Assembly: GCA_947650285.1 (NCBI GenBank)
Contig: CANTFL010001216.1
Span: forward strand, 62,001 to 126,000
Direction of reading: 5' to 3'
Length of the DNA: 64,000 nucleotides
From: Hyaloperonospora brassicae
Lineage: Eukaryota; Oomycota; Peronosporomycetes; Peronosporales; Peronosporaceae
The notes beneath the pieces were generated by a model that worked only from the letters and a program-made list of their open reading frames with translations, did not search any database and was not told where the DNA came from. Below are positions 53,463 through 64,000 of this stretch, in pieces (positions within the stretch are counted from its first letter, which is position 1; every line of letters starts with the position of its first letter). A program made the position numbers and the translations under genes.

Positions 53463-54002
53463 TGTGGTGGAGCTACACAGCTCCTTAAGTCAGAGGAATA
53501 CTTTTACGCTCTCACGAGCAACTTTGGTTCAGGGAAATCGACTCAGAGAGTCAACAGCTCAGAGAGCTAAGGTTTTGGTTAAGAGAACCCGACTCAGAGA
53601 GTCAACAAGCTCAGAGAGCTTACGGTCCCCGTTCCAGAGGGACCAAACGATTCAAACGAATCACAGCACAGAGTGCTCGAGGACAAGCTGCCTTTACAGG
53701 CGTTGCTTTTGTCCTCCCGATCAAAGACGCCTCGTTAGGCACGTGTCTCTTATTGATCAAAAGGGGAACTGAATTTTATTTCTTCTTTAAACCTAAAGAA
53801 CACCATAGAACAACGTAATTAACCTAGTCGCTAAGGTTCAAAGTAAAACCTCTCTAAAGATCTCGTAATCAATTGTTGACAGACATCAGTCTTCGACAAT
53901 TGATACAAATCACTGTGCTCTAAAATTACTTTATAGGGTACCCCCTCTCTTGTGTGCACCACACCTATCGTCAACTACCAGTCGACGTGTAACCCCGTTA
54001 CA
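53463..54002 (-). repeat. GYP3 5' LTR, 68 bp longer than the 3' LTR
   Basis: 540 bp. The extra length lies near 53530-53620, where CGACTCAGAGAGTCAAC and AGCTCAGAGAGCT units are repeated; the 3' LTR keeps one set. Otherwise the two LTRs are near-identical. Confidence 0.92.
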
Positions 54003-54060
54003 CCTTTTCTCATCTAATTTTCTGCCTTAATCAACATCTGTGAGGTCTCCACTCTCTATC

Positions 54061-54180
54061 TTCGATGACCTCGAATTCGACGACCTTGAGTACGACGGCC
54101 TCGAGATCGACGACCTCTGATTCGACGACCTCGAGTTCGACGACCTTGAGTTAGACAACCTTGAGTTAGACTACTTCGAC
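54061..54180 (+). repeat. 15-bp minisatellite, (TTCGACGACCTCGAG)n
   Basis: About eight degenerate units just outside GYP3. In one frame it reads as a repeating F-D-D-L-E pentapeptide with one TGA (54118-54120) and runs open to a TAA near 54233. No flanking gene is recognised. Confidence 0.8.
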
Positions 54181-55054
54181 ATCGCTGACCTCCAGTTCAT
54201 CAGCAATCTAAGTATATCGGACTTATCCCACTAAATCCCTACATCACACAATTGGCTTACTGTTCGACGAGACTGAAAGCGGTACCGTCTGCTGGGTCTC
54301 CGGATTGCCGTTCGCCAGAATTAAAGCGGAGCCGTCTGCTGGATCACCGGCTCGCCGTGCGACGAGACTGATCTTTCGCTGGAAGCGAGTAATGCCCACC
54401 CCGGGCCGACTTAACCATTGACGCTTTCACTCTAGAGATATACTCTCGATAGTCCTGAAGGCTCGACAGCAGGCATTATCCAGCCCACGCAGGGACTTAC
54501 CTCAAACGTGTACATGTGTCTTGGACTTGAAAAATCCTGCTCTGTATTAATAATCTCTTATTCTCTTCTTGATTTTAAGAAGCACCATGAGTGGTTCTTC
54601 TGCATACCCCCAGTCATCCTACACTAATATCTAGTGGAATGTGAAATTCATCATCTTGCTCTCTCGCCGAGCCTTGGCTCGTCGAGTCCTCACTCATGAA
54701 GCCTTATAACGTCGAGTCTTATGTCATCGAGCCTCGGTTCGTCGACTCCGATGTGTTCGTGTCCTCTCGTCAGGTTCACCACTCCTATAAACAGGTCAAA
54801 AGTAGGGAATGCCATGTTCGGAAACTCCCTACACCACATTGCCGTTATCAACATCATGCACGAGAGAAAAGCTGCACTAGACTGCGTCAAAACTTTGATG
54901 TAAAACAGTCGATTTGATCACAATGATATCTCGATTAGTATTCTGGAGCGCGTTACAACGGGATGGGGTCCTTCGGTTGGATTAGTCAAGGTATCATCGC
55001 CGACACGTCAGTACCAAGTCTATTGCGGTATAATACTCAGTCAAATCTACTGCC
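54181..55054. other. Interval with short dispersed repeats
   Basis: Related GACGAGACTGA...CCGTCTGCTGG segments near 54260-54375 and CGTCGAGTC/CATCGAGCC units near 54680-54750. No gene recognised. Confidence 0.5.
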
Positions 55055-57411
55055 AAACAGTCGCAACGCACGCACACAACAATTGACGAGTTAGGTCGGC
55101 GACTCGGGATGGTACGTTAGGATGAATCCCTATTCGGTTTGCCCCTTCGGAAGTAGTGTGGCTTTTGTCTAACTGATTCCACGCAACTAATTCTTCTTGA
55201 AACTACCTGATCTTAGCATTTTCTAAACCTCTCGCTTGTTTGCTGTGACTTTACACCAATAGCTGAAAGCTAACGCCTTACGTGTTTTACGGGTCACGAG
55301 GCGCAATTTACGCCCGATTTTTTGTATTACGGCGTAAAGGCAGAGTGTGAGACGACCAACGAAGATCCATTACACTTACTGTACGCACGAGGAAAGAGGA
55401 GAAGAACAGGGGATCACTCAACTTTTCAGTGATGGCAACAGAGATAAAACAATTGTGGAGAAGCGCAGAAGAATAATGATGGAAAGTGTGGATCGCGCCG
55501 ACCGCAATATGTGCGAGATCGATTGGATTGGTGGAGTGCGCTCGGAGACAGGCCCGTTGGCACAAATGATGGGATCAAACGACTGAGTGACACAAAATGA
55601 CTGTGAACATTGTGCGGATTGATCTACCTAACGGTCAAGAAGGAGTATAGTCAAGGATCGACGACTGACCGATCACGATCCGCAATCAAGGGCTTGGATC
55701 ACCAAGTTACAAGGACCGGATCTCTCAAGGGGTGAACATCAACTGTAGTACTGGATCGCTAACGACGATGTAAAATGGGTGAGTAAGAAAGCAAGCTGGA
55801 GGAGTGGATCGTCAAGATCATCAAACATGCGAGGTCCCAAAAGTAACGGCGATCCGACGGTGGATGCCTGATCAAAGACTCTAGAGATTGACCACGATCC
55901 ACCCTGGGTGTGTAATGCTTGATTGTGTGGACACATAATTGTGTGGATCACATTATTGGTATAGATCACATACCGCTTTCCACTACCCAAGCGATCGACC
56001 CCAAGCGATCCGCTATCCGATCGACCACCACCTAGCGATTCAACACCTAGCGATTCACTATGGAGCGATCCGCCACCCGAGTATATGCTGCGGATCACAT
56101 GATGCACGAGGTGAATTGCATAGAGAGGCTATACGCAACAGTGATCTAGCGAACAGATAGACATAGTCATAGGTTTTGGATTTGGTTGGTCGACATAAAA
56201 GAGGATTGAATTTGCAACAAAAGACACGCGTCGGCTTCTCCCGGGAAAGAAATTTGGCCTCCCGTTGGATAGAGAGCAACCTGTGTCTATACAAACTTAG
56301 CCTGTAGATTGTTTGTCCAGGCGGAACATCAGTTCTCACCCCCCCCCCCCAACTGCGATCCGACGCAGGGAACTTAACGGTCCGGATTCAAGATCGCGAG
56401 ACGGCTCAAGTGGTCAGAAGGCTCGCAAATCAAGCATCCCTTTTGGATACAGGCGACTCTGGGAGAGCGCCCAAGTTTACTTGCGATCGAGTGAAGAATT
56501 TTCACTCGATCCACCCCACGTTTGACCGGGTGAAGAATTTCGACCCCATCAACCCCTATTACCAAAACGGTCAAGTTCAGCTTCAACTCAAGTCCACCAA
56601 GAAGAGCGCAACCCGCCCCACCGACGGGTTTACAAGGTGAGCAAGAACAAACGGAGCACGGCATCGGGGTACCCCCTCCATTAGTCGGTCGTCCGGACGC
56701 CAGTGGAGAGTCGGGATCACAAGGAATTTAAGATCACTACTCCACCACAGGGTCGCAAGTAATTTGTAATCACCACTCACCCACAAATACAGTACAGACT
56801 TTTCTAAGTCCAAGGCACGCGTACACATAAGGTAAGTCCCTCCTCAAGTTAGATTATGCATGCTGTCAAACCTCGAGCTGCATAGCTTGTAGAGGTCTTG
56901 ATTGGTAGCGCTAAGAGTTAGGAAGGCTCGGGTTGGGTACCTCCGCTACCGGCGAAAGAAGGATTCCCGTCGTCGACGAGCCGGTAAACCTCTGTATACC
57001 GGCTCGTCGACGACGGAGATCCTTCGGTACTGTGGAGAGGCTCGTCGATGACAAGCCGGTAAGCCTCAGGAGAAGACACCAACTTTGTAACGACTTGCCC
57101 AAGTGACAAGCAGGTGGGGTTCAGCCGAAATCACCGTAGATCTACTAGTCGGGCGTAAATTGCGTCTGGTGACCCGTAAAACACGTAAGGCGTTAGCTTT
57201 CAGCTATTGGTGTAAAGTCACAGCAAGCGAGCGAGAGGTTTAGAAAATGCTAAGATCAGGTAGTTTCAAGAAGAATTAGTTGCGTGGAATCAGTTAGACG
57301 AAAGCCACACTACTCCCGAAGGGGCAAACCGCGTAGGGATTCATCCTAACGTACCATCCCGAGTCGTAGACCTAACTCGTCGATTGTTGTGTGCGTGCGT
57401 TGCGACTGTTT
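55055..57411. repeat. 2.36-kb segment with 262-bp terminal inverted repeats
   Basis: Left arm 55055-55316, right arm 57151-57411, reverse complements with about 95% identity by eye (both include ACGCACGCACACAACAAT and AACGCCTTACGTGTTTTACG, in opposite senses). The 1.83-kb centre has no transposase ORF that I can recognise. It holds GATCG-rich repeats (55980-56070), a run of 13 C (56339-56351) and a long hairpin at 56958-57025. It could be a non-autonomous TIR or foldback element. Confidence 0.75.
56958..57025. repeat. Long hairpin plus third partial copy
   Basis: Arms 56958-56985 and 56998-57025 are 28-bp reverse complements with two mismatches around a 12-nt loop; the inner 18 bp, ending GACGAGCCGGT, are perfect. 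A partial third unit (GGCTCGTCGATGAC) follows near 57042. Confidence 0.85.
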
Positions 57412-57669
57412 GACCATCTGTGGTTGGTTAGTTTGGTTGACATTACGGTCTATATTAACCAATGAGTGGAGTGACCCTCGCTATTAGTCTTGACAGTAAG
57501 AATACATCTATATTTCCTTGGTCAGGTACCACTAATGAACTGTATCGACTAAGATAATGTCCGCATTGATATGTTTTAAGATCAATGATATGTACAGGGC
57601 TCACCCGAGATACATGGTGCGCGTTGGAGCGCACACAGCGTCTAATGCTGCAACTATACGAATCGGGAT
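57412..57669. other. Short interval, possible diverged LTR relic
   Basis: A GGTTGACATTACGGTC...ATTAACCAATGAG segment near 57437-57466 resembles the inverted-repeat box of the GYP1 and LTR-B LTRs. Nothing else recognised. Confidence 0.35.
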
Positions 57670-58060
57670 TGTAACGGGGCACACCCTTGCGTGAACTTAA
57701 CGCAAGGGTATCGGTGCCCCGACAGACGTACATGTGGCAAGCGAGGAAGCGTAGGTAAGGTAAAAGCAGAACTGTTATATTAATATAATTAAGTCTTTAA
57801 ACTACTGTCTCTTCGTTTGACTTAACTTAATTATGTTAATATAACTGAGTGTATGGTGACGTCTCGTCACCACTCATTGCGCGCGTCTTGCGGCGATTGG
57901 TGGGTTGATATCGTCAAGATATCAACCAATGAACAGACTCTTTGGTCGCCCCTTCAATATCACCACTTTGGTGATATTGTTCAAAGAATATGCAACTTCA
58001 TATTCTTCATTGTCACTTTCCTTAAAGTGACAAATCCATGTAACGGGCTGCCCCGTTACA
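57670..58060. repeat. GYP1 solo LTR
   Basis: 391 bp, TGTAACGGGGCACACCC to GGGCTGCCCCGTTACA, in the plus-strand reading seen at 25247. Somewhat diverged from the three full-length GYP1 copies. Flanks GGGAT and ATACC do not match, so later rearrangement is likely. Confidence 0.88.
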
Positions 58061-58186
58061 ATACCCTTCGGTTGTCCCAACAATATCACATGCTTAGTGA
58101 TATTGTTGAAAGAATATTTAACGTAATATTCCATATTGTCATTTTCTTCGTAATGACAATGTCACGTAACGGGCTACCCCGTTATA
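58061..58186. repeat. 3' fragment of an LTR-B-like LTR
   Basis: ACCCTTCGGTTGTCCCAACA through CTACCCCGTTATA matches the last third of LTR-B and directly abuts the solo GYP1 LTR. It was probably joined by recombination between related LTRs. Confidence 0.7.
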
Positions 58187-59750
58187 GAGACTGTGCTCCC
58201 AGGCCTTTTGCTTATGCATCACGTAGTCGTTCGTTGTACTAGAGACTGAAAGATGGTACATATTGCTGCACTGGATGTGTGCAAATATTCCATTATGGCA
58301 CGTGCTCTAGCGAGTCTGGTGGCAAAGCTGTGGCATTGGGATCAGGAAGGCTCCTAGTGGCATTACGAGGAGTGGGGACCAGAACGAGCTCAAACGGAGC
58401 CAATGCGCGTGCATCCATCTCTCAGCGTCTCAAGAGCCGCTTGGCATGCATCTCTTTTCCACAAGGGCTTTGACATCAGGACACCGTTTATTGTAAGCAG
58501 ATGCAAATGGTTTGTGGCTGCGACCTGTAGCATAGCGACCACACAAGCGACGGTGCCGAGTCTAGTGGATCGTACGTCAATGTTGTGACCGAACATGGTT
58601 CTTGTACCCAGCGACAGTGCAGCTTTTGTCTTTCCAGCCATACCACAAAGAGCGCTTACCACATATCATGTTCACAAATTCAAGACCAATTGTAGTTGAG
58701 CACGAACCGACATCGTCAATAATACACACTTTGGACAAGTGCCAGCAGGCCTGTTCCAGGCGATCTCGTGGTGGCTGGAGCAACAGAGTTCGTATGAGGT
58801 TGACCACGCGCCTCCAAAGGAGCCACCAGGCAAGCAATGTTGTTGTCGGCGACTTCATCACTTCGATCGACTGCAACGCTGCTGTTCGTTGCGCGTCGTT
58901 GTGGCATTTCCTTCTGATCGGCACGACGCAACACCGACGTCGCAGGTGCGTCAGCAATAAAGCGAGAGCACGTGTCTACACACGACACGATCACGCTTTG
59001 CAACAAAGCGCGCACAATGGTCGTGGACGAAGAGCAGGCAGCACGTGCTTTCATGACCTCGCGGTCGCGTGACGAGGTCAAGAACAGGACTTGCCGTCTG
59101 GTCCGAACGGCTCGCCATCGCACGTGCGGGTGGACGCTTCGGTAGGACGCTACAGCGCCACTCTACGACGTTCGGACCAGCAAAAGCTTTTCAAACTGGC
59201 CACAGACAGACGTGCGTCGACACGCAGTCGGCCAATCTGTTGCGCGACAAACTGACTGCAGCGCTGCGGCGGCAGAGCGGCCGCCAGTTTGGCACTGCGT
59301 GACGGCCGTCGACAGGTTGAAGCGACAGCGGCAGTGGCTGTGCGTCACGAGTCTGATGTCACGATCCAAAGCCACGTGCGTCACTTTCGAGGGCCACGCG
59401 CGGGTCGCCCGCCAGTCATTCGATTTGTAGCCAATGGCACTCAGCCCGCGGAGGGGTTTCGAAAGCGCCAATGACTACCGACTGCAAGTGGCACTGTGGG
59501 CCCAGTCGACGTCATGATGTCATCGGCCCATCTCGTCGCCCACGTCCTCGTGTCGACTCGAGCGATACAAACTCCAAGAGATCGCCGACACACCAAAGCG
59601 AGAGGGCCTCAAGTCATCCCATCTCGCCGCCTGCCCACTCCATTTGAGCTTTTGCGGCGTCGGCCCCACCCGCTCCGCCCCTTCAGACCGCCCGCCCGCC
59701 AATCCACCGGCGACCCGAACCCGACGCAGCGGTAGTCACCGTCAGACCCC
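58187..59750. other. Interval upstream of ATP-citrate lyase
   Basis: GC rises steadily toward the gene. The minus-strand stretch 58390-59123 has overlapping ORFs in several frames with no recognised domain; it may be a decayed gene. A TCATTCGATTTG motif at 59416-59427, resembling an oomycete initiator and followed by CCAAT at 59431-59435, lies 324-335 nt before the ATG; its role is unproven. Confidence 0.4.
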
Positions 59751-62700
59751 ATGTCCGCCAAAGCGATCCGCGAGTTCGACGGCAAGCGCCTCCTGGCGTC
59801 GCACCTGCCGTCGTACCGCCTCAACACGCGCGTCGCCCAAGTGGCCGTGACCCGCAACTTCATCGGCCAGAGCCGCGAGGCGTTCTTCCGCGCGGTGGAG
59901 GCCGCGAGTCCATGGCTTACGACGCTGGGCGAGGCGACGCTCGTGGTCAAGCCCGACCAGCTCATCAAGCGCCGCGGCAAGGCCAACCTGCTGCTGCTGG
60001 ACGCCACGTGGCCGCAGGTGCAGGACTGGATCTGGGGCCGCATCAACCAGCCCGTGCAGGTCGAGAGCGTCACGGGCGTCTTGACGCACTTTGTCGTCGA
60101 GCCCTTTGTTCCGCACGCGGCCGCCGACGAGCACTACGTGTGCATCGTCTCGAACCGCGACGGCGAAGAGCTGCTGTTCCACGCGCAGGGCGGCGTCGAC
60201 GTGGGCGACGTGGACGCGACCGCCAAGCGGCTGCAGGTCGGCATCGAGTCGGTCGTGGCGCCCGACGAAGTGGCTGCGGCGCTGTTTGCGTCGGTGGCCG
60301 ACGATCGGAAACAGCTCTTGGCCGCGTTCCTCGTGGACCTATTGGCGGCCTTCCGCGCGCTGCACTTTGTCTACATGGAGATCAACCCGCTGGTGCTCGT
60401 GCAGGACCAGCTGTGCGTGCTGGACATGGCGGCCAAGCTCGACGAGACGGCCAACTTCCTCGTGGGCGACCAGTGGGGACCGATGGAGTTCCCCCGGCGT
60501 TTGGCCGGGCCAAGTTCCCCGAGGAGGAGTTCATCCAGGACTTGGACTCCAAGACGGGCGCATCGCTCAAGCTCACGATCCTCAACCACACGGGCCGCAT
60601 CTGGACAATGGTCGCGGGCGGCGGAGCGTCCGTCGTGTACGCCGACACGATCGCCGATCTCGGCTTTGGCCACGAACTGGCCAACTATGGCGAGTACTCG
60701 GGCGCGCCGAGCGAGACGCACACGTACAACTACGCTAAGACCATTCTGGACCTCATGACGCGCAACGTGGACGCGCGCGGCAAAGTCTTGATCATTGGCG
60801 GCGGCATTGCCAACTTCACGGACGTGGCGCTGACGTTCAAAGGCATTATCCGAGCGATCACCGAGTACCAGCAAAAGCTGCGGGACAACAAGGTGCACAT
60901 TTGGGTGCGTCGCGGCGGCCCCAACTACCAAGAAGGTCTGGCGATCATGCGCGACGTGGGCGAGGCAACGGGCGTGCCCATTGACGTGTTTGGCCCCGAG
61001 ACGCACATCACAGCGGTCGTGCCAATGGCGCTTGGACTGGCCGAAAACGTACCGGCAGTGGTACAACCTGCTACTGCAACCGCCAGCAGTGACACGAAAG
61101 CAAGTGCGGTGAAAGCGTCGTCGGACGATAGTAGCGCTGCGAACAGTGATGCTGAGGAAGGCGGACCTGCTGAAACGCTGGAGGGCAAAGGCGGTGCGAA
61201 CGCGCAGATCCCTGTGGTGCTCCAAGACGAAGGCATTGTGCGCATGGACGACAGGACGCGCTGTATCGTCTACGGACTGCAGCAGCGAGCTGTGCAGGGC
61301 ATGCTCGACTTTGATTACTTGTGCAAGCGCAAGACACCGAGCGTGGCAGCCCTCATCTTTCCGTTCTCGCCCAACCACTACCTGAAGTTCTACTGGGGCA
61401 CGTCAGAGCGTCTGATCCCCGTATTCCAGAAGCTGTCGGATGCTGTCAAGAAGTACCCGGACGTGAGCGTGCTGATCAACTTTTCGTCGTTCCGCTCCGT
61501 GTACCAGTCCACTATGGAAGGATTCGAGCACAGCGGCACCATCAAGACGCACGCTATCATTGCCGAAGGCGTCCCGGAGCAGCAGTCGCGTTTGATTGCA
61601 AAGAAGGCTCGTGAACTGAATGTGGGCCTCATTGGACCTGCCACAGTTGGTGGCATCAAGCCTGGCTGCCTGCGCATCGGTAACACTGGTGGTATGCTGG
61701 ACAACATTGTGCAGTCGAAACTGTACCGCCCCGGCAGTGTGGCCTACGTGTCCAAATCAGGCGGTATGTCGAACGAGCTGAACAACATTGTCTCGCAGAC
61801 GACCGACGGTGTGTACGAAGGCGTGGCCATTGGCGGTGACAAGTACCCGGGCTCCACCTTCATCCAGCACCTGCTGCGCTACGAGGCGAACCCGGAGGTG
61901 AAGATGATGGTCCTGCTTGGTGAAGTTGGTGGCACGGACGAGTTTGCTGTCTGCCGTGCCATCCAGTCGGGCGCCATCAAGAAACCGGTGATTGCCTGGT
62001 GCATTGGTACATGTGCCAAGATCTTTCCGTTCGAGGTGCAGTTCGGTCACGCAGGTGCTTGCGCCACGGGGGAGTCCGAGACTGCTTCAGCCAAAAATGC
62101 TGCTTTGGCTGCTGCTGGCGCCATCGTCCCGGAAAACTTTGACCAGTTTGGTAGCGCTATCCGCAAGCAGTTCGACTCGATGGTTGCGTCGGGTGCGATC
62201 GTGCCGCGTCCGGAGGTTCCGGTCCCTAAGGTTCCTATGGACTATGCCTGGGCGAAAAACCTCGGCCTCATCCGTAAGCCGGCAAACTTCATCTCGTCTA
62301 TCTCGGATGACCGTGGCGAGGAGCTGCGTTACGCAGGCACTCCCATCTCGAAGGTGTTTGAGCAAGACATGGGTGTCGGCGGCGTCATCGGTCTCTTGTG
62401 GTTCAAGCGTAACCTGCCGTCCTACGCGTCGAAGTTCATCGAGATGGTGCTGATGGTCACGGCCGACCACGGTCCAGCTGTGTCGGGCGCCCACAACACG
62501 ATTGTCACTGCCCGCGCCGGCAAGGATCTGATTTCGTCGCTGGTGTCGGGTTTAGTGACGATTGGTCCTCGCTTCGGTGGTGCTTTGGACAAGGCTGCCG
62601 AGATGTTTGCGAGCGCGCACGACTCGGGTATGTCTGCCGCCGATTTCGTGAGCGAGATGCGCAAGCAGAACAAGCTGATTATGGGCATTGGCCACCGCAT

Positions 62701-63067
62701 CAAGTCGTTGTCGAACCCGGACAAGCGAGTCACGATCATCAAGGATTTTGCCAAGGCAAACTTCCCTGCCACGGACGTGCTTGACTTTGCTCTGGAGGTG
62801 GAGCAGGTCACCACGAAGAAGCGCAGCAATCTTATTTTGAACGTGGATGGTTGCATCGCAGTGTGCTTCGTGGACTTGCTGCGAAACTGTGGCGTGTTTA
62901 CGCTCGAGGAAGCGAACGAGCAGATTGAGAACGGGTGTCTCAACGGGCTCTTTGTGCTCGGTCGCAGCATTGGCTTTATCGGCCACTTCCTCGACCAGAA
63001 GCGGCTCAAGCAGCCTCTGTACCGCCACCCCTGGGACGACATCTCGTACTTGAACGAGGAGCTCTAG
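59751..63067 (+). CDS. ACLY: ATP-citrate lyase, fused form, one apparent 1-nt frameshift
   Basis: Cytosolic enzyme making acetyl-CoA and oxaloacetate from citrate, CoA and ATP, the entry to fatty acid and sterol precursors. About 1,105 codons, close to the animal fused enzyme (about 1,100). The ATG at 59751 begins [13 protein letters not shown]-terminal ATP-grasp citryl-CoA-synthetase part ([29 protein letters not shown]), then [11 protein letters not shown] and [11 protein letters not shown], an acidic Ser/Ala linker near residues 441-484, CoA-ligase part with the phosphohistidine motif GHAGACA (His about 767), and the citrate-synthase-like C-terminus ([23 protein letters not shown]). The frame changes at a C run, 60491-60495, about codon 247: one base is missing relative to a continuous protein. 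Everything else is intact, so a sequencing error is likely. No intron is seen. Confidence 0.93.
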
Positions 63068-64000
63068 ATACGAGTATAGACTGACTCGCATAGTACGCGT
63101 CAGAGTAGACGCCAAGTAGTAAACTCCTGACACGTGTGTCCTTATGACATGAACCGTTGCCCAGTCTGTGGTTTTGTTTTATCGTGGAACAAATAACGAC
63201 GGCGGTACGAGCGAGCCCTGAGGCGTCTAGAATGGCCACGTGAACATAGGTATCTTGCAGAAGGCGTGTGACTCGGGATGTCTTTGACCGGCGATGCTGA
63301 CAACTATGTGCGAGTCGGATGGGATATGTATGTGTGGGGGACCGAGGAAAGCGTGCAACGAGACTTTTTTCCACGCTTGTCCCATCTCATCGTCCACGAT
63401 ACTGGAGATTGATGTCGTACAGCCCATTCTGAGTCGCTCATGCCTGTTACAGGCTCACTTTATCAACACTGGACTCACCGAATCAACGCTGGTGCAAAAC
63501 TACGACAGACTTCGAATCGACTCGGCTGCTACACAACAAGTATACGGTCGGGTTCGCCCCGCACTGGACAAAGTGTGACAACGACGTCCTCCTATCCTGC
63601 TTTCTTCACTGTTGAAAAGAGAAATGTCATGCAGTATCCAACGTCTATCGCTGCTGCAACTCGCTCAGGTGATATAACACTACTTTGAATGCATCAACTC
63701 CAGATAAAGAGGTCTACGAGTATCAGCAAGAGCAATACACACTCACTCTAGCACGCATCGTTCAGTGCATTCGATGCATACGTCCGAGTTACAATTGTCA
63801 AATTGAACCACTTCATGCAATGGGGTCTGGATTCTGACGGATGTACAAAACCGCGTCAAAAGATCGAGCGAGCGAAGGGAAGACGTAAGTATCGCCAGTA
63901 GTGCTTTTCCGACAACGCGTCAAGTCTGTTGCAAACTTGGCATGCGTGAAGCTCATGTGGCCCGACTTGTGCGAAGTCGACAGGTATTAGTGGCATGGAA
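63068..64000. other. 3' flank of ATP-citrate lyase, no gene seen
   Basis: Short ORFs only (for example 63294-63578 plus) without domains; presumably 3' UTR and intergenic DNA. Confidence 0.55.

Larger units (their letters stand above)
46369..54002 (-). mobile_element. GYP3: decayed chromovirus, minus strand
   Basis: 7,634 bp with LTRs 46369-46840 and 53463-54002, perfect 5-bp target duplication CCTTT (46364-46368 and 54003-54007), primer-binding site 53446-53460, gag 52382-53404, pol 47766-52397 and an antisense ORF near 46947-48247. It is a separate family from GYP1 and GYP2 by LTR sequence and protein divergence, although it shares the gag-stop hairpin and primer site. Confidence 0.94.

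Noticed and set aside
58390..59123. A host gene on the minus strand upstream of ATP-citrate lyase
   Set aside because: Fragments in several frames without a domain or a consistent start; not enough to call a gene.
59912..60480. First 190 codons of the long frame that later encodes ATP-citrate lyase
   Set aside because: Arg/Gly/Ala-rich shadow; the true N-terminus is in the frame starting at 59751, and the long frame becomes real only after the C run.
60371..61378. 335-codon ORF opposite ATP-citrate lyase
   Set aside because: GC-rich shadow frame; composition mirrors the sense codons and no motif is present.

Overview
The window looks like oomycete nuclear DNA, probably from a plant-pathogenic member of the Peronosporales; the genus cannot be fixed from this sequence. 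The reasons are an intronless secreted pectin lyase of the plant-pathogen type with an oomycete-style initiator motif upstream, a fused ATP-citrate lyase, and dense nested Ty3/Gypsy chromodomain retrotransposons (chromoviruses). Only two host gene types are recognisable: pectin lyase (two near-identical copies plus two decayed copies) and ATP-citrate lyase. Most of the rest is retrotransposon. The names GYP1, GYP2, GYP3 and LTR-B are labels coined here.

Layout. 1-3973: GYP1-a, minus strand, cut by the window edge. 3974-11784: AT-rich, gene-poor DNA with one diverged solo LTR and an inverted-repeat element. 11785-12225: LTR-B copy 1. 12226-15759: left arm of a large inverted duplication, holding a truncated pectin lyase pseudogene and an intact pectin lyase gene. 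15760-23753: GYP1-b, plus strand. 23757-24196: LTR-B copy 2. 24197-25241: spacer. 25247-41075: GYP1-c, minus strand, split by GYP2 (25792-33606, plus strand, 5-bp target duplication TGACT). 41076-44830: right arm, with the second pectin lyase gene and a longer pseudogene copy. 46369-54002: GYP3, minus strand, target duplication CCTTT. 54003-59700: repeats, solo LTRs and inverted repeats. 59751-63067: ATP-citrate lyase, with one apparent 1-nt frameshift. 63068-64000: nothing recognised.

GYP1-b and GYP1-c are one ancestral insertion that was later duplicated in inverted orientation: both sit at the same base beside pectin lyase with the same ATTGT/ACAAT target duplication. The left copy is bracketed edge to edge by two LTR-B copies that share a near-identical target-site pair, which suggests an LTR-bounded segmental transposition or an internal replacement.

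Three features stand out. (1) GYP1 copies are saturated along LTR, gag, pol and accessory ORF with short perfect inverted repeats, so the element reads as a chain of hairpins; GYP2 shows this more weakly and GYP3 coding DNA hardly at all. (2) GYP1 and GYP2 each carry a long antisense ORF between the pol 3' end and the 3' LTR. The two proteins share a W-x-A-F-x8-R-E-G motif followed by four spaced cysteines, then a coiled coil. GYP3 has an unrelated antisense ORF in the same place. (3) GYP2 and GYP3 join gag to pol through textbook -1 frameshift signals with a shared hairpin; GYP1 keeps the hairpin but has one base fewer in the slippery run.
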